NCBI GenBank assembly: GCA_020633495.1
Contig: JACKDR010000002.1
Span: 248,001-312,000, forward strand
Source: Kofleriaceae bacterium
Lineage (GTDB): Bacteria; Myxococcota_A; Polyangia; Haliangiales; Haliangiaceae
Length of the DNA: 64,000 bases
Reading direction: 5' to 3'
The position numbers and the translations under genes were made by a program. This document shows, piece by piece, positions 49,350-57,955 of the stretch. Each line of letters starts with the position of its first letter. Positions within the stretch are counted from its first letter, which is position 1. Below the pieces are notes generated by a model. That model did not search any database. It had not been told where the DNA came from and saw only the letters and a list, made by a program, of their open reading frames with translations.

Positions 49350-49879
49350 TCGTTCGCGGAGCACGCTGGTTCTGGCGTCAGTATCGGCAGCGGAGAGATC
49401 CCGTCGGCTATGCGCGCGCGATCGGCGTCAGGCTGGGGCACGATTGCGAGTTCTTCGGCGTGACTGCTGAGACCTGGGGATCTGATCCCTACCTCATCCG
49501 GCTGGGCGACCGTGTGTACGTCACCGCCGGGGTCCGCTTCGTCACGCACGATGGAGCGATCCTCCTGTTTCGTCGGCAGTACCCCGACATCGATCGCATC
49601 GGTCCGATCCGAGTCGGAGACGACGTGTTCATCGGTACCAACGCGCTCATCCTACCTGGCGTCGAGATTGGATCTCGGTGCATCGTGGGAGCGGGCGCTG
49701 TCGTCCACCGGAACGTGCCGGCAGGCAGCGTGGTCGCCGGAGTGCCTGCGCGTGTTGTTTGCACCGTGGATGAGTACTTCCAGAAGCACGAGCAGGCCTT
49801 TCTCCACGTGCATCGCATGCCATTCGAAGAGAAGCGCCGCTTCCTGCTGCGGCACTTCGGTCTTGGGGATGCGGACTGA
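49346..49879 (+). CDS. Hexapeptide-repeat acyltransferase (WbbJ/MaaT type)
   Basis: 177 residues. The left-handed helix is visible in LGDRVYVTAGVRFVTHDG, IRVGDDVFIGTNALILPGVEIG, CIVGAGAVVHRNVPAGSVV and GVPARVV; the active-site His is probably in VTHDG. It should acetylate a sugar in the repeat unit from acetyl-CoA. Start overlaps the flippase stop (ATGA) and its stop overlaps the next gene (TGATG). Confidence 0.9.
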   Translation: MIVRGARWFWRQYRQRRDPVGYARAIGVRLGHDCEFFGVTAETWGSDPYLIRLGDRVYVTAGVRFVTHDGAILLFRRQYPDIDRIGPIRVGDDVFIGTNALILPGVEIGSRCIVGAGAVVHRNVPAGSVVAGVPARVVCTVDEYFQKHEQAFLHVHRMPFEEKRRFLLRHFGLGDAD

Positions 49880-51804
49880 TGTGCGGCATCGCAGGTAGCC
49901 TCGCGCTCGAAGGGGCCTGCGACGAGGAGGAGACCACGTTCGCCGCCCGTCGGATGGCCGATGCCTTGTATCATCGCGGGCCCGACGATGGTGGCGTTTG
50001 GGTCGACGCCTCGTCAGGCGTGGCGCTGGCCCACCGTCGCCTATCCATCATCGATCTGTCGGCTGCGGGGCATCAGCCGATGCGATCGGCCTCGGGGAGG
50101 TACGAACTTGCCTTCAACGGTGAGATCTACAACCACCAGGAACTGAGGAACGAGTTAACGTCACGCGGGCACCGGTTCCGCGGCCACTCTGACACCGAGG
50201 TGGTCCTCGCGTGCGTGGAAGCCGATGGCTTTGAGACTGCGCTGCCGCGCCTGGTCGGGATGTTCGCCATCGCTCTCTGGGATCGTTTCGATCGGGCACT
50301 GCTGCTCGCGCGCGATCGGTTCGGCGAGAAGCCACTCTACTACGGTGTCTCCCGTGCGACGCTGCTGTTCGCGTCGGAGCTCAAGGGGATCCGTGCTCAT
50401 CCTGCATTCGAGGGGAGTCTCGACACCGAGAGCATGATGACCTTCATGCGGTACGGCTACGTGCCGGCGCCGCGGTGCATCTATGGCGGATTCCGCAAGG
50501 TACCACCTGGGACGTGGCTGCGCGCGACCGCCCGTGACGGTGTGGGCACGCCGCGGGAGTACTACTCCCTGCGATCCGTGGCCGAGGCGGGGATCGCGCA
50601 ACCACTTCAAGTCGACAGCACCGAGGCCACGGAGTTGCTCGATGCTCGTCTGCGGGCCGCAGTTCGACGGCAGATGGTGGCGGACGTACCACTTGGCGCG
50701 TTCCTGTCGGGGGGGATCGACTCCTCGTCGATCGTCGCGCTGATGCAGGCGCAGAGCACCCGCCAAGTGAAGACCTTCTCGATCGGGTTTCACGAGCCCG
50801 ACTACGATGAGGCCGGGTACGCGCGGGCCGTCGCGGCGCATCTGCGGACCGAGCACACCGAGGTGTACGTCACCGCGAAGCAGGCTCTAGAGGTCGTTCC
50901 GACGCTTCCCTCCGTGTATGACGAACCCTTCGCCGACTCCTCGCAGGTTCCGACGATTCTGGTCTCGCAGATCGCGCGCAAACACGTGACGGTCGCTCTG
51001 ACGGGGGACGGCGGCGACGAGCTCCTCGGGGGATACGGACGCTATGCGTTGTTGCGGCGCTTGGCACCGCTGCTCCGAGTCCCCGGTCGTCGGGCTATCG
51101 CCCACGTCGCGAACGCGGTCTTGAACGCGGTCGCCGTCCGGAGCAACCAAGCTGGGGTCGGTCGTCGCTGGGCTGACTGGGCGCGCCGACGCGTCGACAT
51201 TGCAGGTGCCAATGATATCGATGACTTGTATCACTTCCTGATGAGTCTCTGGTACCACCCCAGCTGGCTCGTACGGCGCGGGTTCGAGCCGCCCGGGGTG
51301 TACCCACTTGCCAAGGAGATCCTTGCAGACGGGACCGCCACCGAGCGTGCCATGCTCGGCGACGCTCTCCAGTACCTCCCCGACGATATCCTCGTGAAGG
51401 TCGATCGTGCGGCGATGTCGGTTGGCCTGGAGACTCGTGTACCCCTACTCGACCCTGACGTCGTCGAGTTGGCCTGGCGCCTCCCGCTTTCGACCAAGAT
51501 CGTTGGTGAAGTCGGGAAGTACCCCTTGCGCAGGCTGCTGGCGCGCTACGTTCCCACCTCGCTCTTCGAGCGGCCGAAGCGCGGGTTTGCGGTTCCAATC
51601 GCGCAGTGGCTGCGTGGCCCACTGCGCGACTGGGCCGAGTCGCTGCTGGCTGAGCGGCGGCTCCGCCAAGAAGGCTTCCTGGACGCTTCCCTCATCCGTC
51701 AGCGATGGGACGGGTTCCTCGCCGGCATTCGCGACTGGAGCTCGTTACTGTGGAACATCCTGATGTGGCAGGCCTGGTTGGAGCACTATGGAACTCGATC
51801 GTGA
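49879..51804 (+). CDS. Asparagine-synthase-type glutamine amidotransferase (second copy)
   Basis: 641 residues. MCGIAGSLALEG with Cys2, YHRGPDDGGVWVD, LAHRRLSIIDLS, AFNGEIYNHQELR, PP-loop FLSGGIDSSSIVALMQ, LTGDGGDELLGGYGRY, KVDRAAMSVGLETRVPLLDP, KRGFAVPIAQWL. Full-length and apparently active. It is more typical of asnB found in O-antigen clusters than the first copy. Amidation of a uronic acid or of another acid in the polysaccharide is the likely role. It overlaps the following glycosyltransferase by 17 bases. Confidence 0.93.
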   Translation: MCGIAGSLALEGACDEEETTFAARRMADALYHRGPDDGGVWVDASSGVALAHRRLSIIDLSAAGHQPMRSASGRYELAFNGEIYNHQELRNELTSRGHRFRGHSDTEVVLACVEADGFETALPRLVGMFAIALWDRFDRALLLARDRFGEKPLYYGVSRATLLFASELKGIRAHPAFEGSLDTESMMTFMRYGYVPAPRCIYGGFRKVPPGTWLRATARDGVGTPREYYSLRSVAEAGIAQPLQVDSTEATELLDARLRAAVRRQMVADVPLGAFLSGGIDSSSIVALMQAQSTRQVKTFSIGFHEPDYDEAGYARAVAAHLRTEHTEVYVTAKQALEVVPTLPSVYDEPFADSSQVPTILVSQIARKHVTVALTGDGGDELLGGYGRYALLRRLAPLLRVPGRRAIAHVANAVLNAVAVRSNQAGVGRRWADWARRRVDIAGANDIDDLYHFLMSLWYHPSWLVRRGFEPPGVYPLAKEILADGTATERAMLGDALQYLPDDILVKVDRAAMSVGLETRVPLLDPDVVELAWRLPLSTKIVGEVGKYPLRRLLARYVPTSLFERPKRGFAVPIAQWLRGPLRDWAESLLAERRLRQEGFLDASLIRQRWDGFLAGIRDWSSLLWNILMWQAWLEHYGTRS

Positions 51805-52996
51805 CAGGATGCGCTCGGGTAGTCGCGCGGCCGTGACATCGTCACGCACGCGGACGCCGTCCGGCCGGCAACACGATCCTGTCCGGATCATGCACGTCTT
51901 TGGGGTCATGGACCGAGGGGGGGCAGAGGTCAGAACCCTGGCCCTGATGCGGCATGTGGATCCCGCGCACTACGTGATGGAGTACATCGCTCTCAGTGGA
52001 AACGAGGGCGCGCTCGACGACGAGATCCGGAGCTTGGGGGGCGAGGTCCATCCGTGCGCGCTCGACGCCACGTTCCCGGTGCGCTTCGTGCGCCTGCTCC
52101 ACGCGCGACGCATCGGCGTCGTTCATTCTCACGTCCATCTTGCGACCGGGATGATCCTTGGTCTCGCCGCGCTCGCCGGGGTGTCAGTTCGAATTGCCCA
52201 CTTCCGGACGACGCAGGACGGCCGGGGCGACTCGCCAGCGCGTCGTCTTTACCGCCGGATCATGAGGATGTCGATCGACAGATTTGCGACCGATATCCTC
52301 GCCTGCGGCGTAGGCGCGATGGAGTACGGCTGGTCACCCGACTGGCGCGCGGACCCGCGGTGCCGCGTCATCCTCAACGGGGTGGACGCGACCCGCTTCG
52401 ACCTGCCAGGGCAAGGGGCAGTGGTCAGACAGGAGCTGTCGATCCCGCATGACTCTCCACTCGTGCTCATCATCGGGCGGTTTGCTCCTGTCAAGAACCA
52501 TGTCCGCGGTATCGAGATCTTCTCCGAGATTGCTTTGCGGACCGGTGCTCACCTGTTGCTTGCAGGGAAAGGAGGCACTGCTGAGGAGGATCTCGCCCGC
52601 CGCCGCGTGGCATCCCTCGGCCTCGAAGCGCGAGTGCACTTCCTCGGCGAGCGCGACGACGTCGCATCGCTGTTGTGTGCGGCGGACCTCGCGCTTCTGA
52701 CATCCCACCACGAGGGCATGCCCGGGGCTGTCCTCGAGGCCGTGGCCGCGGGAACCCCGGTCCTTGCCACTGATCTGCCAGGCGTACGCGAGATCCAGCG
52801 CTGTCTCGACGGTATCTCCACGCTCTCACTCGCCGATCCAGATGTGGCCTGGGCCGAGCTGGCCTGCAAGCTGATCGGCGCGCCGCGGTCGGACTCCTCA
52901 CGGAGGGTCGCACGCTCGTCATTTAGAGCGAGCCCGTTCGCCATCGAGCGTTCGGTCGAGGGGCACGTGGATGTGTGGAAGCAAGGGCGTGGATGA
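51788..52996 (+). CDS. GT4-type glycosyltransferase
   Basis: 402 residues; the first 33 are basic and disordered, and a later start at RIMHVFGVMDRGGAEV is possible. VFGVMDRGGAEVRTL is the usual GT4 opening with the GGAE donor-side motif; then VVHSHVHLATGMILGL, VILNGVDATRFD, LIIGRFAPVKNHVRGIEIF, LLAGKGGTAEEDL, VHFLGERDDV and HHEGMPGAVLEAVAAG with EX7E acids. It adds a sugar to the lipid-linked unit. Coupled on both sides (17-base overlap, then ATGA). Confidence 0.9.
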   Translation: MELDRDRMRSGSRAAVTSSRTRTPSGRQHDPVRIMHVFGVMDRGGAEVRTLALMRHVDPAHYVMEYIALSGNEGALDDEIRSLGGEVHPCALDATFPVRFVRLLHARRIGVVHSHVHLATGMILGLAALAGVSVRIAHFRTTQDGRGDSPARRLYRRIMRMSIDRFATDILACGVGAMEYGWSPDWRADPRCRVILNGVDATRFDLPGQGAVVRQELSIPHDSPLVLIIGRFAPVKNHVRGIEIFSEIALRTGAHLLLAGKGGTAEEDLARRRVASLGLEARVHFLGERDDVASLLCAADLALLTSHHEGMPGAVLEAVAAGTPVLATDLPGVREIQRCLDGISTLSLADPDVAWAELACKLIGAPRSDSSRRVARSSFRASPFAIERSVEGHVDVWKQGRG

Positions 52997-54399
52997 GCGG
53001 TCGAGTGGTCACGGGGCTTGCCCCACGCCGCGCGACCTGGACGGGGTTAGAGTTCGCGGTCCAAGTCGCCGTCGTGGTGTCGCTGTACTTGTTTCGCGAC
53101 GACATCGTGTCCATGTCGCTGTGGAACCTGGCCCTGCTCGATACGCTCGTCGCTCTTGCCGTGGTCGCCTCTGTGATTCGCGGAGCTCCACGCCTCGTCT
53201 GGTCTCCCACTTCCGTCTACGCAGTCGTCCTCGTGATCTTCCATGCGGGCTTGGCGATGGCGATGGTTGCCGGCCGCGTCTCACCACACGCGTTCCCGGC
53301 GCTTGACGAGTGGTTGTATCGCCCGTCAACACGTACCGCGATGTGGGTGACCTCGCTCGGTCTCGTCGGATTTGCGTTGGGCGTGCGACTGGCTCGCAGC
53401 ACGCCCCCCGCTCGATTCCGCGAGAGGCGCATCGACGACGAACTCAACCAACTCATGGCGGTTGCATCGTTCATCGTGATCGCCGGTGCGATGTTGTTGT
53501 GGTTTGGTCACTCGATATCGCGCGGGGGAGTCTCGATTCTCGTGGGGTCATACGACCAGTTCCTGGACCGTACCGACGAGGGTATGCTCTGGATCTCGTA
53601 CTACGCCATCGACGTCGCGATGGTCTTCGCTGCCGCGTGCACGTGGACCAAGTGGCACCGTGGAACGCTGGCGATCTTCGTTGGATGGAGCCTGCTCGCC
53701 TTCCCGCTTGGTCTTCGCGGGGAGATCCTGTTCCCCACCGTCACGGCGCTCGCCGTCGTTTCGGCACGGCGACGCACGCTGCCGGCAGGCAAGACTCTGG
53801 TCGTGGCCATCGTCGCCTTGTCCGCTATCGCCGCCGTCCGACAGGTCCGATCCGTGGGCCTGACGGGCCTCAGCGGGAGTGATATCAGCGTTAGTCCAGT
53901 CGATGGATTGATCGAGATGGGAACGTCGCTCCGGCCCGTTTCCGAAGTCGTATTCTGGCGTGAGCACGGGGACGACTTCGCAGATGGTGCGACGTACTGG
54001 GCTCCGATCGATCGCGCGCTCTACTACGTGATTCCAGGCTGGTCGCGCCCACCCGTCGACCGCGACGAACGCCTCATGAGCGTCGTCGTCATGAGCCGTG
54101 CCGGTCCGATTGGGTTCTCCGTCATGGCCGAGGCGTACCGAAATTTCGGGCCAGAGGGCGCACTCTTGGTTCTGGCCTTCTTTGGGTACTTGCTTGGCAG
54201 GATCGACACGTGGCCGACGACTCGTCTTCACCAGTCGGCTGCCGGCATCGTGCTCCTGGGACTCCTTCATCACATCCGGAACAGCTTCGTCCCGATTCCA
54301 AGTCAGCTCGCGATCGGATTCGCGCTGATCGGTCTGATCCTGTTGATCGCGACGCTCGGAAAAGGACAACGACGAACTAGCATGAGGCAGCAAGTCTGA
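52993..54399 (+). CDS. Wzy-like polysaccharide polymerase
   Basis: 468 residues with about 11 hydrophobic helices (LEFAVQVAVVVSLYLF, LMAVASFIVIAGAMLLWF, GALLVLAFFGYLLGRI, GIVLLGLLHHIRNS) and one large periplasmic loop (QVRSVGLTGLSGSDISVS to PVDRDERLMSV). Topology, an Arg-rich loop and position next to flippase and glycosyltransferase genes fit the O-antigen polymerase group rather than WaaL ligase. It joins repeat units on the periplasmic face. Wzy sequences are poorly conserved, so the call rests on topology and context. ATGA overlap with the previous gene, TGATG with the next. Confidence 0.75.
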   Translation: MSGRVVTGLAPRRATWTGLEFAVQVAVVVSLYLFRDDIVSMSLWNLALLDTLVALAVVASVIRGAPRLVWSPTSVYAVVLVIFHAGLAMAMVAGRVSPHAFPALDEWLYRPSTRTAMWVTSLGLVGFALGVRLARSTPPARFRERRIDDELNQLMAVASFIVIAGAMLLWFGHSISRGGVSILVGSYDQFLDRTDEGMLWISYYAIDVAMVFAAACTWTKWHRGTLAIFVGWSLLAFPLGLRGEILFPTVTALAVVSARRRTLPAGKTLVVAIVALSAIAAVRQVRSVGLTGLSGSDISVSPVDGLIEMGTSLRPVSEVVFWREHGDDFADGATYWAPIDRALYYVIPGWSRPPVDRDERLMSVVVMSRAGPIGFSVMAEAYRNFGPEGALLVLAFFGYLLGRIDTWPTTRLHQSAAGIVLLGLLHHIRNSFVPIPSQLAIGFALIGLILLIATLGKGQRRTSMRQQV

Positions 54400-55175
54400 T
54401 GGATAAGTCCGGGACAGGCGCGATCACCGACGCGGACTACTGGGACGGGTTCCTCGACGCACGCGCGGCGGCGACGCGAATCCCGTCGTGGCACGGCACC
54501 TGGGGCAAGCATGGCGCATTCCTGCGCTTGTTGACGAGGCACTGCGGCTCGCTCCGCGGGGCCCGCGTGATCGAGCTCGGTGGTGCGTGCTCGGTTCGAC
54601 TCATGAGCTTGGCGCGGTTCGCGGCGTGTGATGCTGTTGCTCTCGATTTCGCACCACAACGCTTGGCGGTAACCAAGCAGATGTTTCAGGCCAATGGTGC
54701 GCAGGTCGAGTGCGTCGCCGGAGACCTCTTCGAGTATAGGCCGACTCGACCCTTCGACCTCGTCACGCACTGGGGGCTCCTTGAGCACTTCGAGCGGCCG
54801 GCCGCCGTGATGGAAGCCTCTGCCCGACTCCTGCGGCCGGGGGGGCTCGTCGCGTTCAGCATGCCGAATATGGAGGCACTGGGTGCGCAGCTGTGGCGAT
54901 CACGTTGCCCGCGTAACTGGGCGACTCATATCTTCCATTCAGATTCAGTCGTTCACGAGGCGTGTCATGCGGCGGGGCTAGAACTCACAGCGACCTATCA
55001 CTGGGGTCCTCCGATGCTTCAGATCTCCGCATGGGAACGGGACGCGCGATGGCTACATGGTGTGACACTGGCACAGGTTGCCCTTCAGGGCCTCGCCAAG
55101 GCGACTCCCGTCTTTCAGTGGGGGACGCGGCTCCTTTCAATGGAACGGGCGTTCGTCGCCCGTCGGAGAGCGTGA
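54399..55175 (+). CDS. SAM-dependent methyltransferase
   Basis: 258 residues. Motif I VIELGGACSVRLMSLARFAA is slightly atypical (GGACS for GxGxG), followed by ALDFAPQRLAVTKQM, CVAGDLFEYRP, LVTHWGLLEHFERPA and RLLRPGGLVAFSMPN. A C-methyl- or O-methyltransferase for the polysaccharide is likely. A short gap with a promoter precedes the SGNH gene. Confidence 0.82.
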   Translation: MDKSGTGAITDADYWDGFLDARAAATRIPSWHGTWGKHGAFLRLLTRHCGSLRGARVIELGGACSVRLMSLARFAACDAVALDFAPQRLAVTKQMFQANGAQVECVAGDLFEYRPTRPFDLVTHWGLLEHFERPAAVMEASARLLRPGGLVAFSMPNMEALGAQLWRSRCPRNWATHIFHSDSVVHEACHAAGLELTATYHWGPPMLQISAWERDARWLHGVTLAQVALQGLAKATPVFQWGTRLLSMERAFVARRRA

Positions 55176-55201
55176 AAGGCCGAACATTCCGTTTCGAGCA
55201 T

Positions 55202-55210
55202 TGATATACT
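55202..55210 (+). promoter_or_regulatory. Extended -10 promoter of the SGNH esterase gene
   Basis: TG-A-TATACT, an extended -10 element, ends seven bases before the ATG at 55218. There is no good -35 and no Shine-Dalgarno sequence, so transcription would begin at the start codon. Confidence 0.45.
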
Positions 55211-55217
55211 CGGGCGC

Positions 55218-55991
55218 ATGTGGAGAAGTGTTGCGTGTGTCGTGTACGTCATGCTTTCGGTTCTCGAGATCGGCTGTGGACCGGGAAATCCGGGAAAGGG
55301 CACTGTCGACGCTCGAGCAACGGTCCCGGATGCCGACAACCGCCCTACCCCAGTGGTGACAGTGATGGTCGGCGACTCGACGATGGCAACGTTCGATGAT
55401 CCACCGCCAGACCGGCCCACGCTCACCGGCTGGGGGCAGGTATTCGGTGACTACTTTGACACGCTGGTGTCAGTGCACAACATGGCGGTCTCCGGGGAGA
55501 GTTCGAGGAGCTACGTCGACGACGGATACTGGGATGCCGCGCGTACCCAGATTGATACCGGCACGTTCGTATTCATCCAGTTTGGGCACAACGATCAGAG
55601 TGACGACGCCCGCCATACTGACCCCGCCACGACGTATCGTGATCAGCTAGTGGCAATGGTCTCCGACACGATCGCACTAGGCGGAGTTCCGATCCTGGTG
55701 TCCCCGGTGGCTCGCCGGACGTTTGTGGACGGCGAGCTGGTCGACACGCTTCAGCCTTACGCGGACGGTGCTCGCGCCGTCGCAGAAAGCAGAGGCACGG
55801 CCTTCGTCGACCTCCACGCGCTGAGCATGGCCCTGTACGTACAGCTTGGAGCGGTGGGCAGCGAGTTCCTGAGCGCGAGCGCAGTGGACACGACGCACTT
55901 CTCTCGCGACGGCGCGATCGCGATCGCGGGTCTCGTTGTCGAGAATCTGCCGGCGCCCGCAGCATCACTTGCCGAGCACCGCGCCCGTTGA
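55218..55991 (+). CDS. SGNH/GDSL esterase lipoprotein (rhamnogalacturonan-acetylesterase-like)
   Basis: 257 residues. Lipobox VLEIGC ends a signal of about 19 residues. Block I VMVGDSTMATF (Ser), Gly in HNMAVSGESS, Asn in FIQFGHNDQS, and block V DTTHFSRDGA (Asp and His) complete the SGNH set in rhamnogalacturonan acetylesterase order. It should remove O-acetyl groups from polysaccharide outside the cytoplasm, the counterpart of the acyltransferase upstream. It ends the plus-strand set and converges on the WecA-like gene. Confidence 0.88.
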   Translation: MWRSVACVVYVMLSVLEIGCGPGNPGKGTVDARATVPDADNRPTPVVTVMVGDSTMATFDDPPPDRPTLTGWGQVFGDYFDTLVSVHNMAVSGESSRSYVDDGYWDAARTQIDTGTFVFIQFGHNDQSDDARHTDPATTYRDQLVAMVSDTIALGGVPILVSPVARRTFVDGELVDTLQPYADGARAVAESRGTAFVDLHALSMALYVQLGAVGSEFLSASAVDTTHFSRDGAIAIAGLVVENLPAPAASLAEHRAR

Positions 55992-56027
55992 TCGTCCTCC
56001 ACGTCCACCTCCATCATCTGCGGCGCC

Positions 56028-57002
56028 TCAAGATCTGGTGAACGGCACACCTCGTCGGAGCAGATGTATCTCGAGACCGATGACCGCTAGCGCACAGAGG
56101 AACAACGCCGCCACCTTTGGCGCCACGTTGGGCTGTAGCGTCACGAGTCCAAGTGCGAGCGTCGTCGCCATGTAGCAGGCGCTGATCGTGCCGTGCCGGT
56201 ACCCGGCGCGCAGCAGTCGCTGGTAGAGGTGCGAATGGTGCGCGCGGAAGATATTCTCACCACGGAGCACGCGGCGAAACAATGTGTATGTTGCGTCGCC
56301 AACCAACGGGGTTAGCACGATTAACTGCAGCGGATGCAGCTCTAGCCGACCTCCGAGGACGGCGATTCCGATCAGCGCTCCCATGACGGTGCTTCCGGCG
56401 TCGCCCATGAAGATCCGTGCAGGCGGGATGTTGAAGACGAGAAAGCCGGTGTACGCCGCCGCTGGTAGCCACCAGAGCGGCGACGCCGTGATCACAGCCA
56501 GCATGCTCAGGGTGATGGCTCCAGTGCCGCCCACGAGAGCATCGATTCCGTCCATGAAGTTGTACATGTTGATCAACGCCGTCAAGAAGACGGCCGCGCC
56601 GACCACGCGGATCGCCACGGGCAGCGATGCGGGCGAGGCAGGGGGGCCGACTAGACAGACCACGCCGGTCGCGACGAGTACGTGTATTCCGTAGCGCAGT
56701 CTGGCACTCAGCCCTCTCGCGTCGTCGGCGATCCCTAGCGCCGCAAGCGCGATGGTCGCCCCGGTCGCAGCCCACCAGATCGCGTCCGCCTGTACCGCCC
56801 CCAGACACACCCCGAATCCGCCCACAACAACCCAAGCAGCCACTGCGGGAAGGCCGCCGCCGGTGGGGGTGGGCCGGGTGTGAGAGCTGCGGTCACCGGG
56901 AAGATCAAGGAGACGCTGCCGCGATACGACGAGGAACATCCGGACAAGGAGCAGGCTGAGGAGCAGCGTGGCGCTCGCCAGAAGCAGCAGTTCCACGCTC
57001 AC
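56028..57002 (-). CDS. WecA/WbpL-like polyprenyl-phosphate glycosyl-1-phosphate transferase
   Basis: 324 residues with about 10 transmembrane helices. Family motifs: PGDRSSHTRPTPTGGGLPAV, GIADDARGLSARLRY (DD), NMYNFMDGIDALVGG, RIFMGDAGSTVMGAL and RAHHSHLYQRLLR. It transfers a sugar-1-phosphate from a UDP-sugar to undecaprenyl phosphate and so starts each repeat unit. Starts at a GTG with GTGA overlapping the epimerase stop. P. aeruginosa WbpL, which uses UDP-FucNAc or QuiNAc, is the closest arrangement; the substrate here is unproven. Confidence 0.92.
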   Translation of the reverse strand: MSVELLLLASATLLLSLLLVRMFLVVSRQRLLDLPGDRSSHTRPTPTGGGLPAVAAWVVVGGFGVCLGAVQADAIWWAATGATIALAALGIADDARGLSARLRYGIHVLVATGVVCLVGPPASPASLPVAIRVVGAAVFLTALINMYNFMDGIDALVGGTGAITLSMLAVITASPLWWLPAAAYTGFLVFNIPPARIFMGDAGSTVMGALIGIAVLGGRLELHPLQLIVLTPLVGDATYTLFRRVLRGENIFRAHHSHLYQRLLRAGYRHGTISACYMATTLALGLVTLQPNVAPKVAALFLCALAVIGLEIHLLRRGVPFTRS

Positions 57003-57955
57003 GAACCTGCCATCGCCTGCGCTGTGCGCCGCAGTCCTTCGTCGAGACTGATCGCCGGCGTCCATTGGAGAGCAGCGCGAGCCTTCGAGCTGTCTACCTG
57101 AAGGGACTCCCAAAGCCGCTGCACGAGGCCTCCCTTTCCCGCGAGCCGTAGCATTGTGCGCAGCCCGGGAGATGGAACAAGGCGCGGCACCCGATCCATC
57201 GCCGCTGCCATGCGGCGAATCAGTTCGGGGGTCGACACGTCTTCGCCGTCGGAGGCGAGGTAGACCTCCGTATGGCGAGGCTGAGTGGGAGCGCTCGCCA
57301 GTCGGACCACGAGATCCGCGAGGTTCTCAACGTAGATGAAGCTGCGTGCGTTGTGAATCGCTCGGAAGGGCAGCGGCACCCCTCGCTTAACGAGCCTCAT
57401 GAGGCTCAAGAAGTTCGCCCCGACCCCTGGGCCATAGACCAGTGGCGGTCGTACGACCGCGACGTCCATGCCTGTGCGCTCCGCGAGCTCCGCAAGACCC
57501 AGCTCCGCCCGCGCCTTGGACACCGCATAGCCGCCAAGCGGTCGCGTGTCGGACGCCTCGGTGAAGGGCCGCCCCGGAACGGTCACATCGCCGTTCACCT
57601 TGATGCTGCTCATGAAGATGAAGCGAGTAGCCCCTTCTTGCGCAGCGAGTTCGGCGATTCGTTGCGGCCATCGGCAGTTGACCGCGTCAAATTCCTCGTC
57701 CGAAGTGTGGCCGTGCACGTCGTGCACCCTCGCCGCGAGGTGCACGACAGTACGGACCCCGCGCAGGCACGTACGGACGTGCTCGTCATCGTGTGCGGGC
57801 GACAGTGTCATCCCGCGAAGTACGCCGGGTAGTAGGGCGGGGGCGCTGCGCCCCGTCGCAACGACCGGCAATCCTCGCACGGCAAACGCTGCGCTGGTCC
57901 AACGGCCGACAAAACCACTCGCGCCCGTGATGAGAGTAAGGGAAGGCGTGCTCAC
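56999..57955 (-). CDS. NAD-dependent sugar epimerase/reductase, WbpV-like
   Basis: 318 residues from GTG. TLITGASGFVGRWTSAAF (NAD), VVHLAARVHDVHGH, FMSSIKVNGD, the YxxxK in LGGYAVSKARAEL, and VRPPLVYGPGVGANFL. This group (WbpV, WbfT and similar 4-reductases) turns the WbpM product into UDP-D-QuiNAc or FucNAc, which WbpL then uses. GTGA overlaps both neighbours. Reduction is more likely than epimerisation by context, but sequence alone does not settle it. Confidence 0.87.
   Translation of the reverse strand: MSTPSLTLITGASGFVGRWTSAAFAVRGLPVVATGRSAPALLPGVLRGMTLSPAHDDEHVRTCLRGVRTVVHLAARVHDVHGHTSDEEFDAVNCRWPQRIAELAAQEGATRFIFMSSIKVNGDVTVPGRPFTEASDTRPLGGYAVSKARAELGLAELAERTGMDVAVVRPPLVYGPGVGANFLSLMRLVKRGVPLPFRAIHNARSFIYVENLADLVVRLASAPTQPRHTEVYLASDGEDVSTPELIRRMAAAMDRVPRLVPSPGLRTMLRLAGKGGLVQRLWESLQVDSSKARAALQWTPAISLDEGLRRTAQAMAGS

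Noticed and set aside
45310..51804. The asparagine-synthase-like genes as lasso-peptide cyclases for the peptide locus
   Set aside because: Both are embedded by overlapping codons in the polysaccharide operon, retain the Cys2 glutaminase domain, and are more than 16 kb from the candidate peptide; no B2 protease exists.
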